Positions 26,401-37,500 of a stretch of DNA of 64,000 nt are shown here, in pieces; the stretch's first letter is position 1; each line of letters starts with the position of its first letter. Below the pieces are notes generated by a model. The model searched no databases. It saw nothing but the letters and a program-made list of their open reading frames with translations, and was not told where the DNA came from. Source of the DNA: Verrucomicrobiota bacterium. Lineage in GTDB: Bacteria; Verrucomicrobiota; Verrucomicrobiia; Limisphaerales; J093. The position numbers and the translations under genes were made by a program. The DNA lies in contig JADJWF010000002.1 in assembly GCA_016716505.1 (NCBI GenBank), positions 248,001 through 312,000 of the forward strand, in the 5' to 3' direction.

Positions 26401-27930
26401 GGCATCCTCAAAGCTGACGATGTTGGCTGCCAGCGTGGCGATGACCGACCAGTTGACCTGATCGGTCGAACGCTCGAGCCGGAAACCCGCCTCATTGGCC
26501 GAATTGTCAGTCCACGTCACAAACACCGTGGTGCCATTGACCGTCGCCGTGGCACCCAGATTGGACGGCGCCGCCGGAGCGACCGTCCCGGTTCGCCACT
26601 GTTGCGCCACCGGCCCCGTCAGGTTGATCGTCCGCGCGTTGTCGGCGGAGTTGGGATCCTCGAACCACACACCCGTCGGGAAGCCGTTGTAAAGGACGTC
26701 AGGATTGGAGAAGTAGTTGATCCGCTGAGCGTATCCGCCGCTAGTGCAAGAATAGGCCATCACGGTACCAAAGCCGTTCACGCAGTCCAGGTAACCAAAC
26801 GAGTACGGGAAACACCCGAGGACACTGGCGCTCGCCCGGTTATGCGCGCAGCCGAGGTTATGACCAATTTCGTGATGCAGGGTGTAGGAGGTGAGAAAGT
26901 TCGCGTTGACGACCGAAAATGCCGCTCCAGCAAAACCGATCGAGGGATAGCTCATCACGTACCCAATCCCCGCCCCGTCATGAAGACCGATCAGCGACAC
27001 CACATCGGCCTTGTATTGGTCCCGCCAGACATGCGCTTCGTCCATGACGCCGTCGTATTGGTTCATCAACGCACTGAGCGACCCGCTCATGTTCGGACTG
27101 ATGGGATCGTAGATTTCCGCCATGTGAACCAAGTTGAACAGCAGGTGGATGCGACTGTTGCGCATCGCCGCGTTTGCCGTCGCCACGGCCGTTACCAGGC
27201 GGGCCTGAATGCCGCCGCTCGTGCCGTAAAGGGAGTCGAGCCATTCGTAGTGAGCCCGCGCATCTGGCGTGTAGAGCAGCATCAGGTCAACCACCGCCGG
27301 ATTCAGCTCGGTCGCCGGAACCAGATCGTTTTCCGCCGGCCCGTCGCCACCGGGAATCGGCTCGCCGTCGGTGACACCGTCCAGACTGACCGGCACCAAC
27401 ACGTAACCACCGTCGCCCTGAGGCAGCAGGTCGAAGTACTCCCCGCCCTCGACCCACGGCAAATGCACCATGCCGGCTGACGCACCTTGGTAGGAGGTGA
27501 GCGCCACCTGGCTGAAGGGGTGATTCTCGACCTCGCCCACCCACACGAAATCACCGTTGCCCAGGTCGTTCAGCTCGCTCCGGACCGCCGTCACGGTAAG
27601 ACCGTTGGGCAGGGCCAGTTGAATCCGTGGCGCGCGCTTCAGTTCCGGGTTGACCTTGAACTTGGGCGGCTTCGCCTCCTTCTCCTTGTCCTTGCCCGTC
27701 TCCTTCTCTTTCTCCTTTCCCTTATCCTTGCTCTTGTCCTCCTTGGCGAGGGCCACGCGGCTTCGGGCGGGCGCCACGTCGGAGAATTCCACCAAGGCGG
27801 GGACAGGATCAACGGCTGCAGCGCGAGTCGCCACCCCGGCAGCGGCGCCATGCAGGTTGGGAAGGACCACCGCCGCGGCCAGGATCGGACCAAGCGGAGT
27901 GAGAAATAGTCGGGAGAGGAGGTTTTTCAT
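23473..27930 (-). CDS. Secreted metzincin metalloprotease with seven FN3 domains and two DNRLRE (CBM96-like) domains
   Basis: The start at 27930 gives a signal peptide (MKNLLSRLFLTPLGPILAAA) on a 1485-aa protein. After a Lys/Glu-rich stretch (residues 60-85) and a propeptide-like region, the reprolysin-like catalytic domain spans roughly 215-440: zinc motif HHEIGHNLGCAHN near residue 350 (HExxHxxGxxH) and Met-turn GTVMAYSC near 391. Six FN3 modules follow, each starting with a P-rich AP-S/T-G-L-T-A element and a W-x-D-N-S/A core; then a DNRLRE domain (FNSIGSEDGYTLESAETSNI), a seventh FN3 and a second DNRLRE domain (FNSISTEDGWILESGENTGV). The two DNRLRE domains are near copies. No sorting signal is seen at the C-terminus (PELIVEYLLP). 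Likely an extracellular protease that also binds glycan or cell surface. Confidence 0.88.
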   Translation of the reverse strand: MKNLLSRLFLTPLGPILAAAVVLPNLHGAAAGVATRAAAVDPVPALVEFSDVAPARSRVALAKEDKSKDKGKEKEKETGKDKEKEAKPPKFKVNPELKRAPRIQLALPNGLTVTAVRSELNDLGNGDFVWVGEVENHPFSQVALTSYQGASAGMVHLPWVEGGEYFDLLPQGDGGYVLVPVSLDGVTDGEPIPGGDGPAENDLVPATELNPAVVDLMLLYTPDARAHYEWLDSLYGTSGGIQARLVTAVATANAAMRNSRIHLLFNLVHMAEIYDPISPNMSGSLSALMNQYDGVMDEAHVWRDQYKADVVSLIGLHDGAGIGYVMSYPSIGFAGAAFSVVNANFLTSYTLHHEIGHNLGCAHNRASASVLGCFPYSFGYLDCVNGFGTVMAYSCTSGGYAQRINYFSNPDVLYNGFPTGVWFEDPNSADNARTINLTGPVAQQWRTGTVAPAAPSNLGATATVNGTTVFVTWTDNSANEAGFRLERSTDQVNWSVIATLAANIVSFEDAGLTPESTYHYRLRSYNGGGFSAYSDTASVVTTTNPPAAPTGLTATAINESQINLAWADNSTTETGFTIERSAGGGPWTQIAQVPANSTSFADTGLTMGTTYSYRVRSYNGVGSSAWSNTASATPQPPPPPATPSGLNPSAVSSSQISLVWSDNANNETSHQLERSLNGVVWSALATLGANVTSYLDTGLDPATTYHYRLRACNSGGCSDFTPGASATTLPLPPAAPSGLTATALSQTEIGLAWADNSANETGFQVERSLNGTSWSPAFQVAANVTSSIDTGRTANTLYYYRVIAFNAGGSSVPSGTASATTLPNPPAAPANLTATAVSPTQINLAWQDLANNETGFQVERSIAGGAWTLAATLGANVTVFQDTGLTPETAHSYRVRAVNAGGASAWSNVGSASTPAIPTLNPPLNPAATAVSWGMVDLVWTDNNTIEDGFEVQRSVGGQAWTPVAWVGPNLTSYRDSGLSAQTAYSYRVLAFSGASYSAASTTVTVATPAFVAPTATVTFNSIGSEDGYTLESAETSNIGGSFKAGTAYVGDSSRKYQYKSIFSFDTGPLPDSAVVVAAQLRLNVSATTGVSPWTTHGNCLVDIKGGSGFGGSTALAKTDFEAPADATQVATLSAAAKGQWSEGALNEAGRGFVNRTGKTQLRVYFALDDDNDGTADYVTFLSGSASTASLRPQLVVTYEASPTPAAAPFGLVAKPVSVTQIGLTWFDPANNETGFKIERSVDGVNWVEIARTTADVVMYTDSGLIEGQSYSYRVRSYNDLGVSSASNTATAVPSNPPVTGTFNSISTEDGWILESGENTGVGGSIKAGAAFVGDDRNKKQYLSIFSFDTSALPDNAVIVSARLRLRVAAFAGTSPWQTHGNCLVDVKGGTGFGGATALAVGDFAAAADVVAATTLSVATAVGQWSEGTLSSAGLNSLNKVGKTQFRIYFQLDDDNDGTADYVSFSAGGAAVGSKPELIVEYLLP

Positions 27931-28325
27931 GGGTTGAAGTTGGGTTGATTTCCTGATGACACACGAAGTCCTCGCGGTGACGCGGACGCCAGAACTGATG
28001 CTATTAGCGGTAGTTATTTCCAGCCACCCAGCGAAAGCTTCGATCTTGGAGACTGCGACTCTGCCCATTTCTTATTCATCAGGCTATTCGGCTCGGGTCA
28101 CCAACGGAAAGGATTTTTTTTTATTAGGCAAAATTGCGTACAGACGCCATCAGTGCATGGCCTGACCGGGCACGCAAATCACGAAAGTACAATTTTGGCA
28201 GTTTGAATTTAGCCTAATCGAATTAAAAAGTGGGAATTGATTTCCAAGCGGGAAATTGACTTCGAACCGGCAGCTACCGCAACCGAACTGGGCCGTACCG
28301 CTGAACGCTTGGAAGGTTTGAGCCG
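27931..28325 (-). promoter_or_regulatory. AT-rich upstream region of the giant metalloprotease gene
   Basis: This gap is clearly richer in A+T than its surroundings, especially 28110-28235. Read on the minus strand it includes a run of A residues (28112-28120) and AATTTT- and TTTAATT-rich stretches that could carry the promoter, but no clear -35/-10 pair could be fixed. There is no recognisable Shine-Dalgarno sequence ahead of the ATG at 27930. No coding frame is credible. Confidence 0.4.
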
Positions 28326-28328
28326 GCT

Positions 28329-28500
28329 GGAACGCCAGCGTTACCGAATTCGTAGCGCCGACCTCCAAGTCGGCCCCCGGAGCCGGTCAGGAGACCGGCG
28401 TTACGCGCCTCTGGGCCGGCTGGAAAGCCGGCGCTACCAAATCCGTACCGCCGACCTCCAAGTCGGCCGCTGGAGCCGGTCAGGAGACCGACGCCGCGTG
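28329..28500. repeat. Short cluster of CCGGC-type palindromes
   Basis: Contains paired copies of CCGCCGACCTCCAAGTCGGC, CCGGTCAGGAGACCGG and CCGGCTGGAAAGCCGG with the same GTTACG/CGCTAC flanks as the other clusters. Two higher-order copies about 100 bp apart lie between the terminator of the SdrD-B giant and the upstream region of the protease gene. Confidence 0.75.
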
Positions 28501-28501
28501 C

Positions 28502-28534
28502 GAAAAGGGCGGGCTCCGTCGCCGAAGCCCGCCC
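28502..28534 (-). terminator. Rho-independent terminator of the SdrD-B giant gene
   Basis: On the minus strand GGGCGGGCT pairs perfectly with AGCCCGCCC (28534-28526 and 28515-28507), with a further inner T-G, C-G and G-C pairing, and is followed by TTTTCG. It lies about 28 bp past the stop of the 4631-aa gene. Confidence 0.85.
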
Positions 28535-28562
28535 GCGTGATCCCATTACGGGGTGATGCTGC

Positions 28563-31500
28563 CTACTCGCTCACCACCCGGTAGAACCGTGCCGGACCAT
28601 TCACGTCTACACCCAGGTTCAACACCGCCGCGCCCGCGCCATCCAGCGTCACCGTCTGCACCGCCGTCCACGGACCCTGGACCGCTTCCGCCGTCTGCAC
28701 CGTCACGCTCCCGTTCGGCGCCCCGCGCACACTCAGGCTCAGACCCGTCTCCGTCCGCGCGATGCCCGTTGTCATCCCGGCTTCCACCGCCGCCACGGCC
28801 AGCACCCGCTCCCGTCCGCTCAGGTCCGTCTCCAGCAGCCGATACAGCACGCCCGCCTCCGCCGGAGCACTCGCATCCGTCAGACCGTAGCTTTGCGGCC
28901 GACCATCCCAGCCCGTCGCCGGAATCATCTGCGCCGTCAGCCGTTGCCAGCCGCCGTCCGCCGTGGACCGCTCCACCCGGAAGCCCAGTACGCCGTTCTC
29001 CACCAGCGTGCCCCAGGTCACTTGCACGAGCCCATCCCCGGTCGTCACCGCCCGGAAGTAAGCCAGCCGGGCGGCCGTGGGCGGTGCGGGCTTCAACAGG
29101 AAGTTGTTCCCGGTGCTGTTGCCGCCGCTCAGCGTCACGTCAATGACGTTCTTGCCGTTGGTGTCGCCGTCGGAGTCAGTAACGGCCGTCTTGCCGATGG
29201 GTACTGTCTCCACCACGAGGTAATTGCCCTCCGGGACGCTGGCGAATGTGTAGTCGCCGTTGGTGTCCGTAGTCTGCGTGTCCACCAAGGTGTCGCCGCC
29301 GTCCACAACGCCGTTGTTGTTGTTGTCGCGGTAGAGTTTGATCTCCACACCGGACACCGGGGTGTCACCCGGGATGTCAATCAGCCCGTTCCCGGAGCTT
29401 CCGTCGTCCACCACCTTGCCGGCGATGTTATAGGTCCCGTAGAAGCCCGAGTCGTAGGTGTCGTTGGTTTCACCCTGAGCGACCGTCGCACTGATCGTGG
29501 TGCCATCGGAATCCAGCGCGTCGTTGCTCCCCTGATCCACCGGGCTGGGCGTCAACCCCGACGGCGTCGCCACAGTGATCACGAAGGTCGGCCCGCTGCC
29601 GCCGGTGCTGGAGTGGTTCTCATCCAGCAACAGGTTGCCGAAGGAGTAGTTGCCATTGGCGTCGGTGATGGTTTTCACCACGGTCGTACCGCCGCCGGCC
29701 GGCCAGGTGATGGTCAAGGTGACCCCGACGCCGGGGATGCCCGGCTCGGTGCCATCCTGGATCCCATTGCCACCGATCCCGCCGCCGGCCCCGTTGTCGC
29801 GCCAGACGAAGTCGCCCAGCGCCGCCGGGGCGCCATAGTAGCCGAAGTCGGCCGTGGTGTTCACTGCGCCACCCGTGACCGACACCGTGTACGGCTCAAC
29901 CTGGCTGTTGCCATCGCTGCCCGGATTGGAGCCATTGCTCTTCCACAGGCCGTTCAGCACGTTGGCCGTGTCGGTCACGTCCACGGTGTAGGTGCCATCG
30001 GGCAGACTGGTGAAGGAGTAGTTGCCGGCACTATCCGTGGTCGTGGTGCCCACAATGTTGCCGTTGGCGTCCTTGAGGACCACCGTCACGCCGGCGTAAC
30101 GGCCGGTTTCACCCGTGTCCAGCGTACCGTCCGCGTTGGTGTCCACCCAGATGGTGCCGCCGATGGTGTTCGGCGTGGCAGCCGCGTAGCCGAAGTCCTG
30201 GAGCAGGTTGATCAAGGCCGCGCCGCTGGCGCCCAACGTGACGACGGATTGGTTGGCAACCCCGCCGTCGGGATCCACCGTGTTGTTCAGCCCCGGCGGC
30301 AACGTACTGGTGACCACCTTGACCGTGTAGGTGGTGCTCGGGGCCAGGCCACCAAAGAAGTACCGGCCGTTCTCGTCCGTGAAGGTCGTGGCCAGCAGCG
30401 TGGTGCCCGTCGCGTCAAAGAGTTGGACCGCCACGCCTTCGAGACCTTCGCCCTCCTCGAACGCACTGTTGCCATTCCGATCCAGGAAGATGGTGTCGCC
30501 GATCACGCCGGTGCTCGAGGTCTGGCCCGCCGGGGCATAGCCGAAGTCCTGATCGTTACGGCTGAACGCCCCGTCCACGCCCACCGCGCTGATGCCCAGA
30601 CCGGTCACGAAACCGGTGGTTGGATTGGCGCCGTCGAAGTCGTATGTCGCAACCAAGGAGCCGAGCACCCCAGCCGTGTCGTTGACCCAGACGAGGTAGT
30701 CCGCGTCCGGATTGTTCGGATCGCCGATGCCGTCCCAATCAAGGAGCGGCAGACCCGTGAATTGGTAGAAGCCGTTGGCGTCGGTGATGGTCTGGCCGAT
30801 GATCGGCTCGTCGTCCGCCGTGCCGAAGATGCCGTCGGCACCCGCCGGCTGCCATTGGCCATCGCCGTTGTAGTCCACGATTAAGGCCACGGTCACCCCG
30901 GCCAAGCGCGGCTCGCCGGCGTCCACGCCGCCATTGAGGTTAAGGTCCACCCACACCGTGTCGCCGATGACGCCACTGTTACCGGGCCCAACGGGCGGCT
31001 GGTAACCGAAGTCGGCGTTCACATAGACATCGCCCGGGGCCAGAATGATGGGCGTCGTGGTCTGGTTGTCGCACGTCGTACAAGTCACACCCGGCTGGTC
31101 GGGATCGCCCGTCTGGGTGTAACCCGTCGGGTTCACGCCGTTGTTGACCTCGACGCGGTAAACGCCCGCCGGCAGTCCATCGAAGATGTAGCTGCCGTCC
31201 GGCTTGCTGGTGGTGGTCAACGGCGCCGGGTCATCGCCCGTGCCGAAGATGCCGTCCGCGCCGGCGCTGTAGAGCTTGACGGTGACACCGCCCAAACCGA
31301 CCTCGCCGAGGTCCTGTTTGCCGTTGCCATTGGCGTCAATCCAGAGCCGGTCGCCGATGGCGCCGGTGCCGGTGCCGCCGGTGACATCGCTGGTCGGCGC
31401 CCAGTTGTAGCCGAAGTCGGCGTCGTCCACCTCGCCGCCCGCGGTGAGGTTGACCGTGGTCTTGTGATCCAACGTGCCGTCGCGGTCAGCGGTCGGATTG

Positions 31501-34500
31501 GCCGCTAAACCGGCCGGCATGGTCGTCGTATCCACTTCCACCACGAAGATGCCGCGCGGCAGGCCCGTGAAGCGGTAGCCACCCTCCGTATCCGTCACTG
31601 TCTGGGCGATGGGATCGTTGTCGTCCGCGTTGCCCGGGATGCCGTCCGGTCCGTAGCCGGGCCGGTAGAGCGTCACGAGCACGTTGCCGATGCCCGCCTC
31701 GCCGGCGTCCTGGACGCCATCGCCGTCCTCGTCGAGCCAGATGCGGTCGCCGATGGAGTTCACCGGCGGCACGTAGTAGCCGTCGTCGCCCGCGTTGACC
31801 GCGGTGTTGACGACTGCGGTCACGGTCGTCGGATCGGTACCGGCGGTTTGAATGGAGCCGGCCGGGAAGTCCGGATCAGTCTCGTCCACGTTCGCCGTGA
31901 CCAGGCCCGGCGTGACGATGGCCACCCAGTTGCCGTTGGCATCGGTGGTTACCACCTGCGTGCCGCTGCCGTCGGTGACGATAACGTCCACGTTCGGCAG
32001 GTTCGGCTCGCCAGCGTCCTGCACCCCGTTGCCATTGGTATCAATGAACAGATGGCCATACACGGTGGTTGGGTTATCGGTCGCTGTCAGTGGCTGGTAG
32101 CCGTCATCGCCCGCGTTGGTCGCCGTGCCGGACACGGCCGTGACCGTGGTCGGATCGGTGCCCGCCGTCTGGATGAAGCCGGTCGGGAATTGCGGATCGG
32201 TCTCGTCCACGTCGGCGGTGGTGAGGCCGGGCGGCACGATGGCCACCCAGTTGCCGTTGGCGTCGGTGCTGACCGTGACCGTCGTGGTGTCCGACTTGGT
32301 GATCACCACGTCCACGTTGGCCAAGTTCGGCTCGCCGGGGTCCTGGACGCCGTTGCCGTTGGTGTCAATGAACAGGTGCCCGTACACCGTGGTGGGCGGC
32401 GTGGACGGCTGGTAGCCGTCGTCGTCAGTGAAGGTATTGACCCCGAGCACGGCGGTCACCGTGGTCGGATCGGTGCCGGCGGTCTGGACGACGCCCGGAG
32501 GCAGCGTGGCCTCGACGACGTCCGCCGTGGTGGTGCCCGGCGGCACCGTGGCCACCCAGTTGCCGTTGCCGTCGGTGACGACCGTGAAGGCCGGCCCGCT
32601 GCTGGGGGTGATGAGCACGCTGACGCCATCCAGATTCGGCTCGCCCGGGTCCTGATCACCGTCGCCGTTCAGGTCGAGGAACAAGTGACCGCTCACCGTG
32701 GCCACCTGGTAGTAACCAAAGTCGTAGGTGTCGTTAAAGACGCCCTGAGTCGTGCTGGCGCTCTGGCCGGCGTGATTGTCCGAGTCCACCGTATCATCGG
32801 AACCCTGGTCCACCAACGTAGGCGCATAGCCCGCCGGCGTGGCCACTGAGATCAAGAAGGTCGGCTCGCCGGCGCCCACGCCATCGTGGTTCTCGTCCAG
32901 CAGGAGGTTGTCGAAGCGGTAGTAGCCGTTCGCGTCGGTCAAAGTTTTGAGGACGGTCGTGCCGCCGCCCGGCCACGAGATGGTCAAGGTGACCACCACG
33001 TTCGGGATACCCATCTCGTCGGCATCCTGGATCCCATTCTCATTGGCGTCGTCCCAGACCCAGTTGCCGAGGCTGCCGGGCGTGCCGTAGTAGCCGAAGT
33101 CGGCCGTGGTGTTGGGGACGCCACCCGAGACGGAAACCGGATACGGATCCGGCTGACTGTTGTTATCGGCGCCCGGGGTCGGGCCGCTGCTCTTCCAGAG
33201 GCCGTTCAGCACGTTGGCGGTGTCCGTCACGTCCACGAGATAGTTGCCATCAGGCAGACCGGTGAACGAGTAGTTGCCGGAGGCATCGGCCACGGCGGTG
33301 TTGACCAGCCGGTCGCCCGCGTCGAGCACGCCGTTGTTGTTGACGTCCTCGTACAGGGCGACGGTCACGCCGGCGTAGCGACCCGCTTCCGAGCCGTCCA
33401 ACGTGCCATTCGCGTTGGTGTCCACCCAGAGCGTGCCACCGATGGTATTGGGCGTGAGGTTGGTGAGGTAGCCGAAGTCCTGGTCCAGTTTGATCTGGCC
33501 GCTGGATAGCGCGACGGTGGACTTGCTGTCGTTGCCACCATCCGGGTCGCCGGTGTTGGCCATGCCCGCGCCGCCGCCCGGCAGAGTGGCGGTGACCACC
33601 TTCACCACGTAAGTGCCAGCGGCGAGGCCGCCGAAGTAGTACTTGCCATTCTCGTCAGTGTAGGTCTCGGCGAGTTTGACCGTCTCGCTGCTGTCCCAGA
33701 GCTGGACGGTGACGCCTTCGAGCCCCGGCTCACCCGAATCCTGAGCACCGTCGCCGTCGAGATCCAAGTACACCGTGTCGCCGATCAAGCCAGCGCCACT
33801 GTAATGCGCGAGCGGCGTATAGCCGAAGTCGCGGTCGGTCACGTTGACCGGCGCCGGATTGGTACCGGGCGAGTCAAGGTCCACCGCCGTGAGGCCATCC
33901 TTGGTCGGATCCGGATCCACCGTGACCTTGAGGTCGGTGAGGATGTTGCCGACGTCATTGACCCAGACGATGTACTTGCCGTCCGGCACGCCGCCGAAGG
34001 CGTAGGCGCCGACCGAGTCGGTGGTGGTGGTGGCCACGATCGGCTCGCCAACCTCCCACACGCCGTTGCCGTTGCTGTCCAGGATGAGCGCCACGGTGAC
34101 GCCCGGCACCAGGGTGTCGGTCGGGTCCTTGGTTCCATTGGCGTCGAGGTCCATGAAGACAACGCCGCTGACGCTGTTGTTCTGACTGGCAGGCGGCAGA
34201 TAGCCGAAGTCGGCGTTCACGTACACGTCACCCGGAGCGAGGATGATTGGCGCCGTGGTCACGTTGTCGCACACGGTGCAAGGTACGCCCGGCTGGTCGG
34301 GATCGCCCGACTGGGCGTAGCCGGTCGGAGGCACCACTTGGACCCGGTAAGCCCCCGCAGCCAGACCATCGAAGATGTACGAGCCATCCGGGGCGGTGAC
34401 CGTGGTGGCGAGCACCACGTCATCCAACGTGCCGAACAGCCCATCCGCTCCGGCACCCAGGAGGCCCACGGTCACGCCGCCCAGGCCCGGTTCACCCGGA

Positions 34501-37500
34501 TCCTGGCGGCCGTTGCCGTCCACGTCCACCCACACGCGGTCGCCGATGGCGCCGGTACCGGTGCCGCCCGTCACATCTGTGGTGGGCGCCCAGTTGTAGC
34601 CGAAGTCGGCGGTGAAGATGCCTTCGCCGGTGAGCGGAGTCGTCACGATGGTTTCGTGATTCTTCACGGGATCCGGATCGTAGGTCTGATTCGCCGCCAG
34701 GCCGGCCGGCAGCGTGGTCGCGTCCACGAGCACGCGGTACGGCGTGTTCGGGCTGAGGTTCTTGAACAGATAGCCGCCGTCGCTGTCGGTGACGGTCCAT
34801 GCCACCAGATTGTCGTCCGACGTGCCGATGACGTTGTCCGGCCCGGCGCCGAAGAGGTACACCACCACGTTCGGGATGCCCGCCTCGCCGGCGTCCTGCA
34901 CACCGTCGCCGTTCTCATCCAGCCAGACATAGTCACCAATGACCGGGTCGGGCAGGACGTTCTCAAAGTCCCGGCCGGTCACGTTCTGACCCACGCCGAG
35001 GGTGAGGATGATGCTGTCCGGGTTGCCGCCGTCGCGGTCGGCGATGCTCACGTACCCGGGCGGATTGGTTTCCGTGATTTCGTACACGCCCGGCAGCAGG
35101 CCGGTGAAGCTGTACGCGCCGGACGGGCCAGTGGTCACGGGCGGATACACCACGTCATCCGCGGTGTTGAGGATGCCATCCGGGCCGGCCCAGCGGAGGG
35201 TGATGACGGAGCCCGGCAGCGGGATGTCAATGCCCGCCTCGTACTCGCCGTTGCCGTTGCCGACGGCCGACGTGCCAGCAATGCTGCCGAACTCTTCACG
35301 GTAGCCGAAGTTCTTGTTGACCACGTTGGCTGCCGGCATCGTGAAGGAATTCTGGCTGTCCAGCGTGGGATCCGGATCGCCGGTCTGGACGTACGCCGCG
35401 CTCGGCAGCGTGCTGGTGTCCACAGTGATCACGACCGCCGCACCCGCCGGAACACCCGCCAAGCTGTAGTTGCCGCTGGCGTCCGTCGTGACCGTGTAAA
35501 GGATGGGGGGATTGGGTCCGGCGCCATCCGGATCCACCGAGATGGTGACCGTGACGCCCGGGAGGCCCGGCTCAGCGCCGTCCTTCGTGCCGTTCCCGGC
35601 CGTGCCACCGCCGGCGCCGTTGTCATCCCACACGTTGCCGCTGATGGCGTAGGTGGTGACCGTCGGCGGGTACCCGAAGTCGCGGTCCAACACGGTGTTG
35701 CCGCCAACGATGGTCGCGCCCGCCTCGCTGCCGCTCACCCATTCGGTGGGCGGCATGGCCGTAGGCGTGGTGTTGTAGCCGCCGGGTAGCGTGCTGGTCA
35801 GCACGCGCACCACGTAATTGCCATCGGCCAGGCCCACGAACTCGTAGTTGCCACTGGCATCGGTGGTGGTGGTCGCCAGCAGGGTGTCGCCCGTGTTGAC
35901 AGTGTTGCTGTTGTCCGCGTCGAGCCAGAGTTCGACGGTGACACCCGCCAGACCGGGTTCGCCCGGATCCTGCGCGCCATTGCTGTTGATGTCCCCGAAG
36001 ACGGTGTCGCCGATCTTGCCGGCGTCGTCGCGGCCGAAGTCGAAGCCGCTGTACTCGGCACCGGCCACGACCGACACGATGTAGTCCAGAGCGGTGGTCG
36101 GGATCGTCAGACTGGCCGGGATGTCCGGGTCGTTGGTGTCGTACACGATCCGATACGGGCCGGGCACGGTGATGATGAACTTGTACTCGCCATCGCCATT
36201 GGTGGTGGTGGTGGCAATCCGGAGCGCAACATCGTCGGCCGTTCCGGGGATGCCATCCGGACCGAAATCGTCGGGCGTACCAATGATGCCATCCGGGCCG
36301 GGGCCGTACAGCCACACGGTGACGTTCGGCAGCGGCGTCTCGGGATCGTCAAACAGGCCGTTGTGATTCTCGTCGTGGAAAACGTGGCCCGTGACCAGCG
36401 CGGCCTCGACCAACCCAAAATCCCGGTCGGTCTTGACCATGTCGCCGGGCGTCAGCGTGACGGCATAGTTGTCCGGCGTGGTCAGCACCATGGTATTGAC
36501 GTTGCCGGTGACAGGGCTGGGGACCTCCTGTTCGGAGACCTTCACGATGTAGCTGCCCGGCGGGAGGTTCGGGAACTCGTACGCCCCGGGCGACTGGCCG
36601 GGACCGCACGGGTATTCCGGCGTGCCGTTGCAGGTGACGTAGGTGCGGATGATGACCTCGCCGTCGTCCACCACGCCGTTGTTGTTCGAGTCCTCGTAAA
36701 GGACCACCGTGCCGTTCGGGGCGGGCTGGGCGGTGTCGCCCACGCCCTTGAGGCCGTCGGCATTGGTGTCATACCACAGATAGCCGCTGATGAGGCCGGT
36801 GTAGTTGTAGCCGAAGTCGGCGGTCAGGATGGTCTGGCCGGCGATGGGGCTGACCTTCCAGACGCCGCCGCTGGGCGGACTGGTGACCGGCGAACCACCG
36901 CTGACCAGCGTGGTCGCCGCCGGGAACTCGGGGTCGGTCTCCACCACATCCACGATGTAGTTTCCAGCGTTCAGGCCGCTGAAGAGGTAGTAGCCAGCCG
37001 CGTCGGTGCTGGTGGTCGCGATCAACGGTTCGCCGAAGTCAATGACGCCGTTGTTGTTGCTGTCCACGTAGAGGCGCACGTCCACGTTGGCGATGCCCGT
37101 TTCGCCGGCGTCCACCACGCCATTGTTATTGGCGTCGAGCCAGACGCGGTCGCCGATCGAGGCACGGTCTTCGGGATTGGACGGCGGCGGTTTCAGGCCG
37201 AAGTCGGCATCCAGATATTGCTGGCCCGAGACCAGTGTCACCGCGAACACGGTGGCCGTGGTCGGATAATGGCCGGCCGGCGCGGTTGAGCCATCATAGG
37301 TGACCAGGTACTTGCCAGCCGCGAGACCGGAGATGAGGTAGTTGCCGGCACTGTCCGTGACCGCCGTGCCGATGGCCGGACCGTCGGGAATGCCGTTATT
37401 GTCGGCGTCCGCATACACGTACACGGTCACGCCCGCGATGCCGGGTTCGCCGGGGTTCTGCACGCCGTTGCCGTTGGTGTCGAGCCACACGCGATCGCCA

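Noticed and set aside
25813..27480. A 555-aa plus-strand frame
   Set aside because: Antisense to the metzincin/FN3 gene; no domain seen.
28893..35789. Plus-strand frames of over 600 aa (28893-30884, 33804-35789)
   Set aside because: They lie antisense to the SdrD-B giant gene; high GC and a regular repeat leave long antisense frames open. No domain is recognisable in them.
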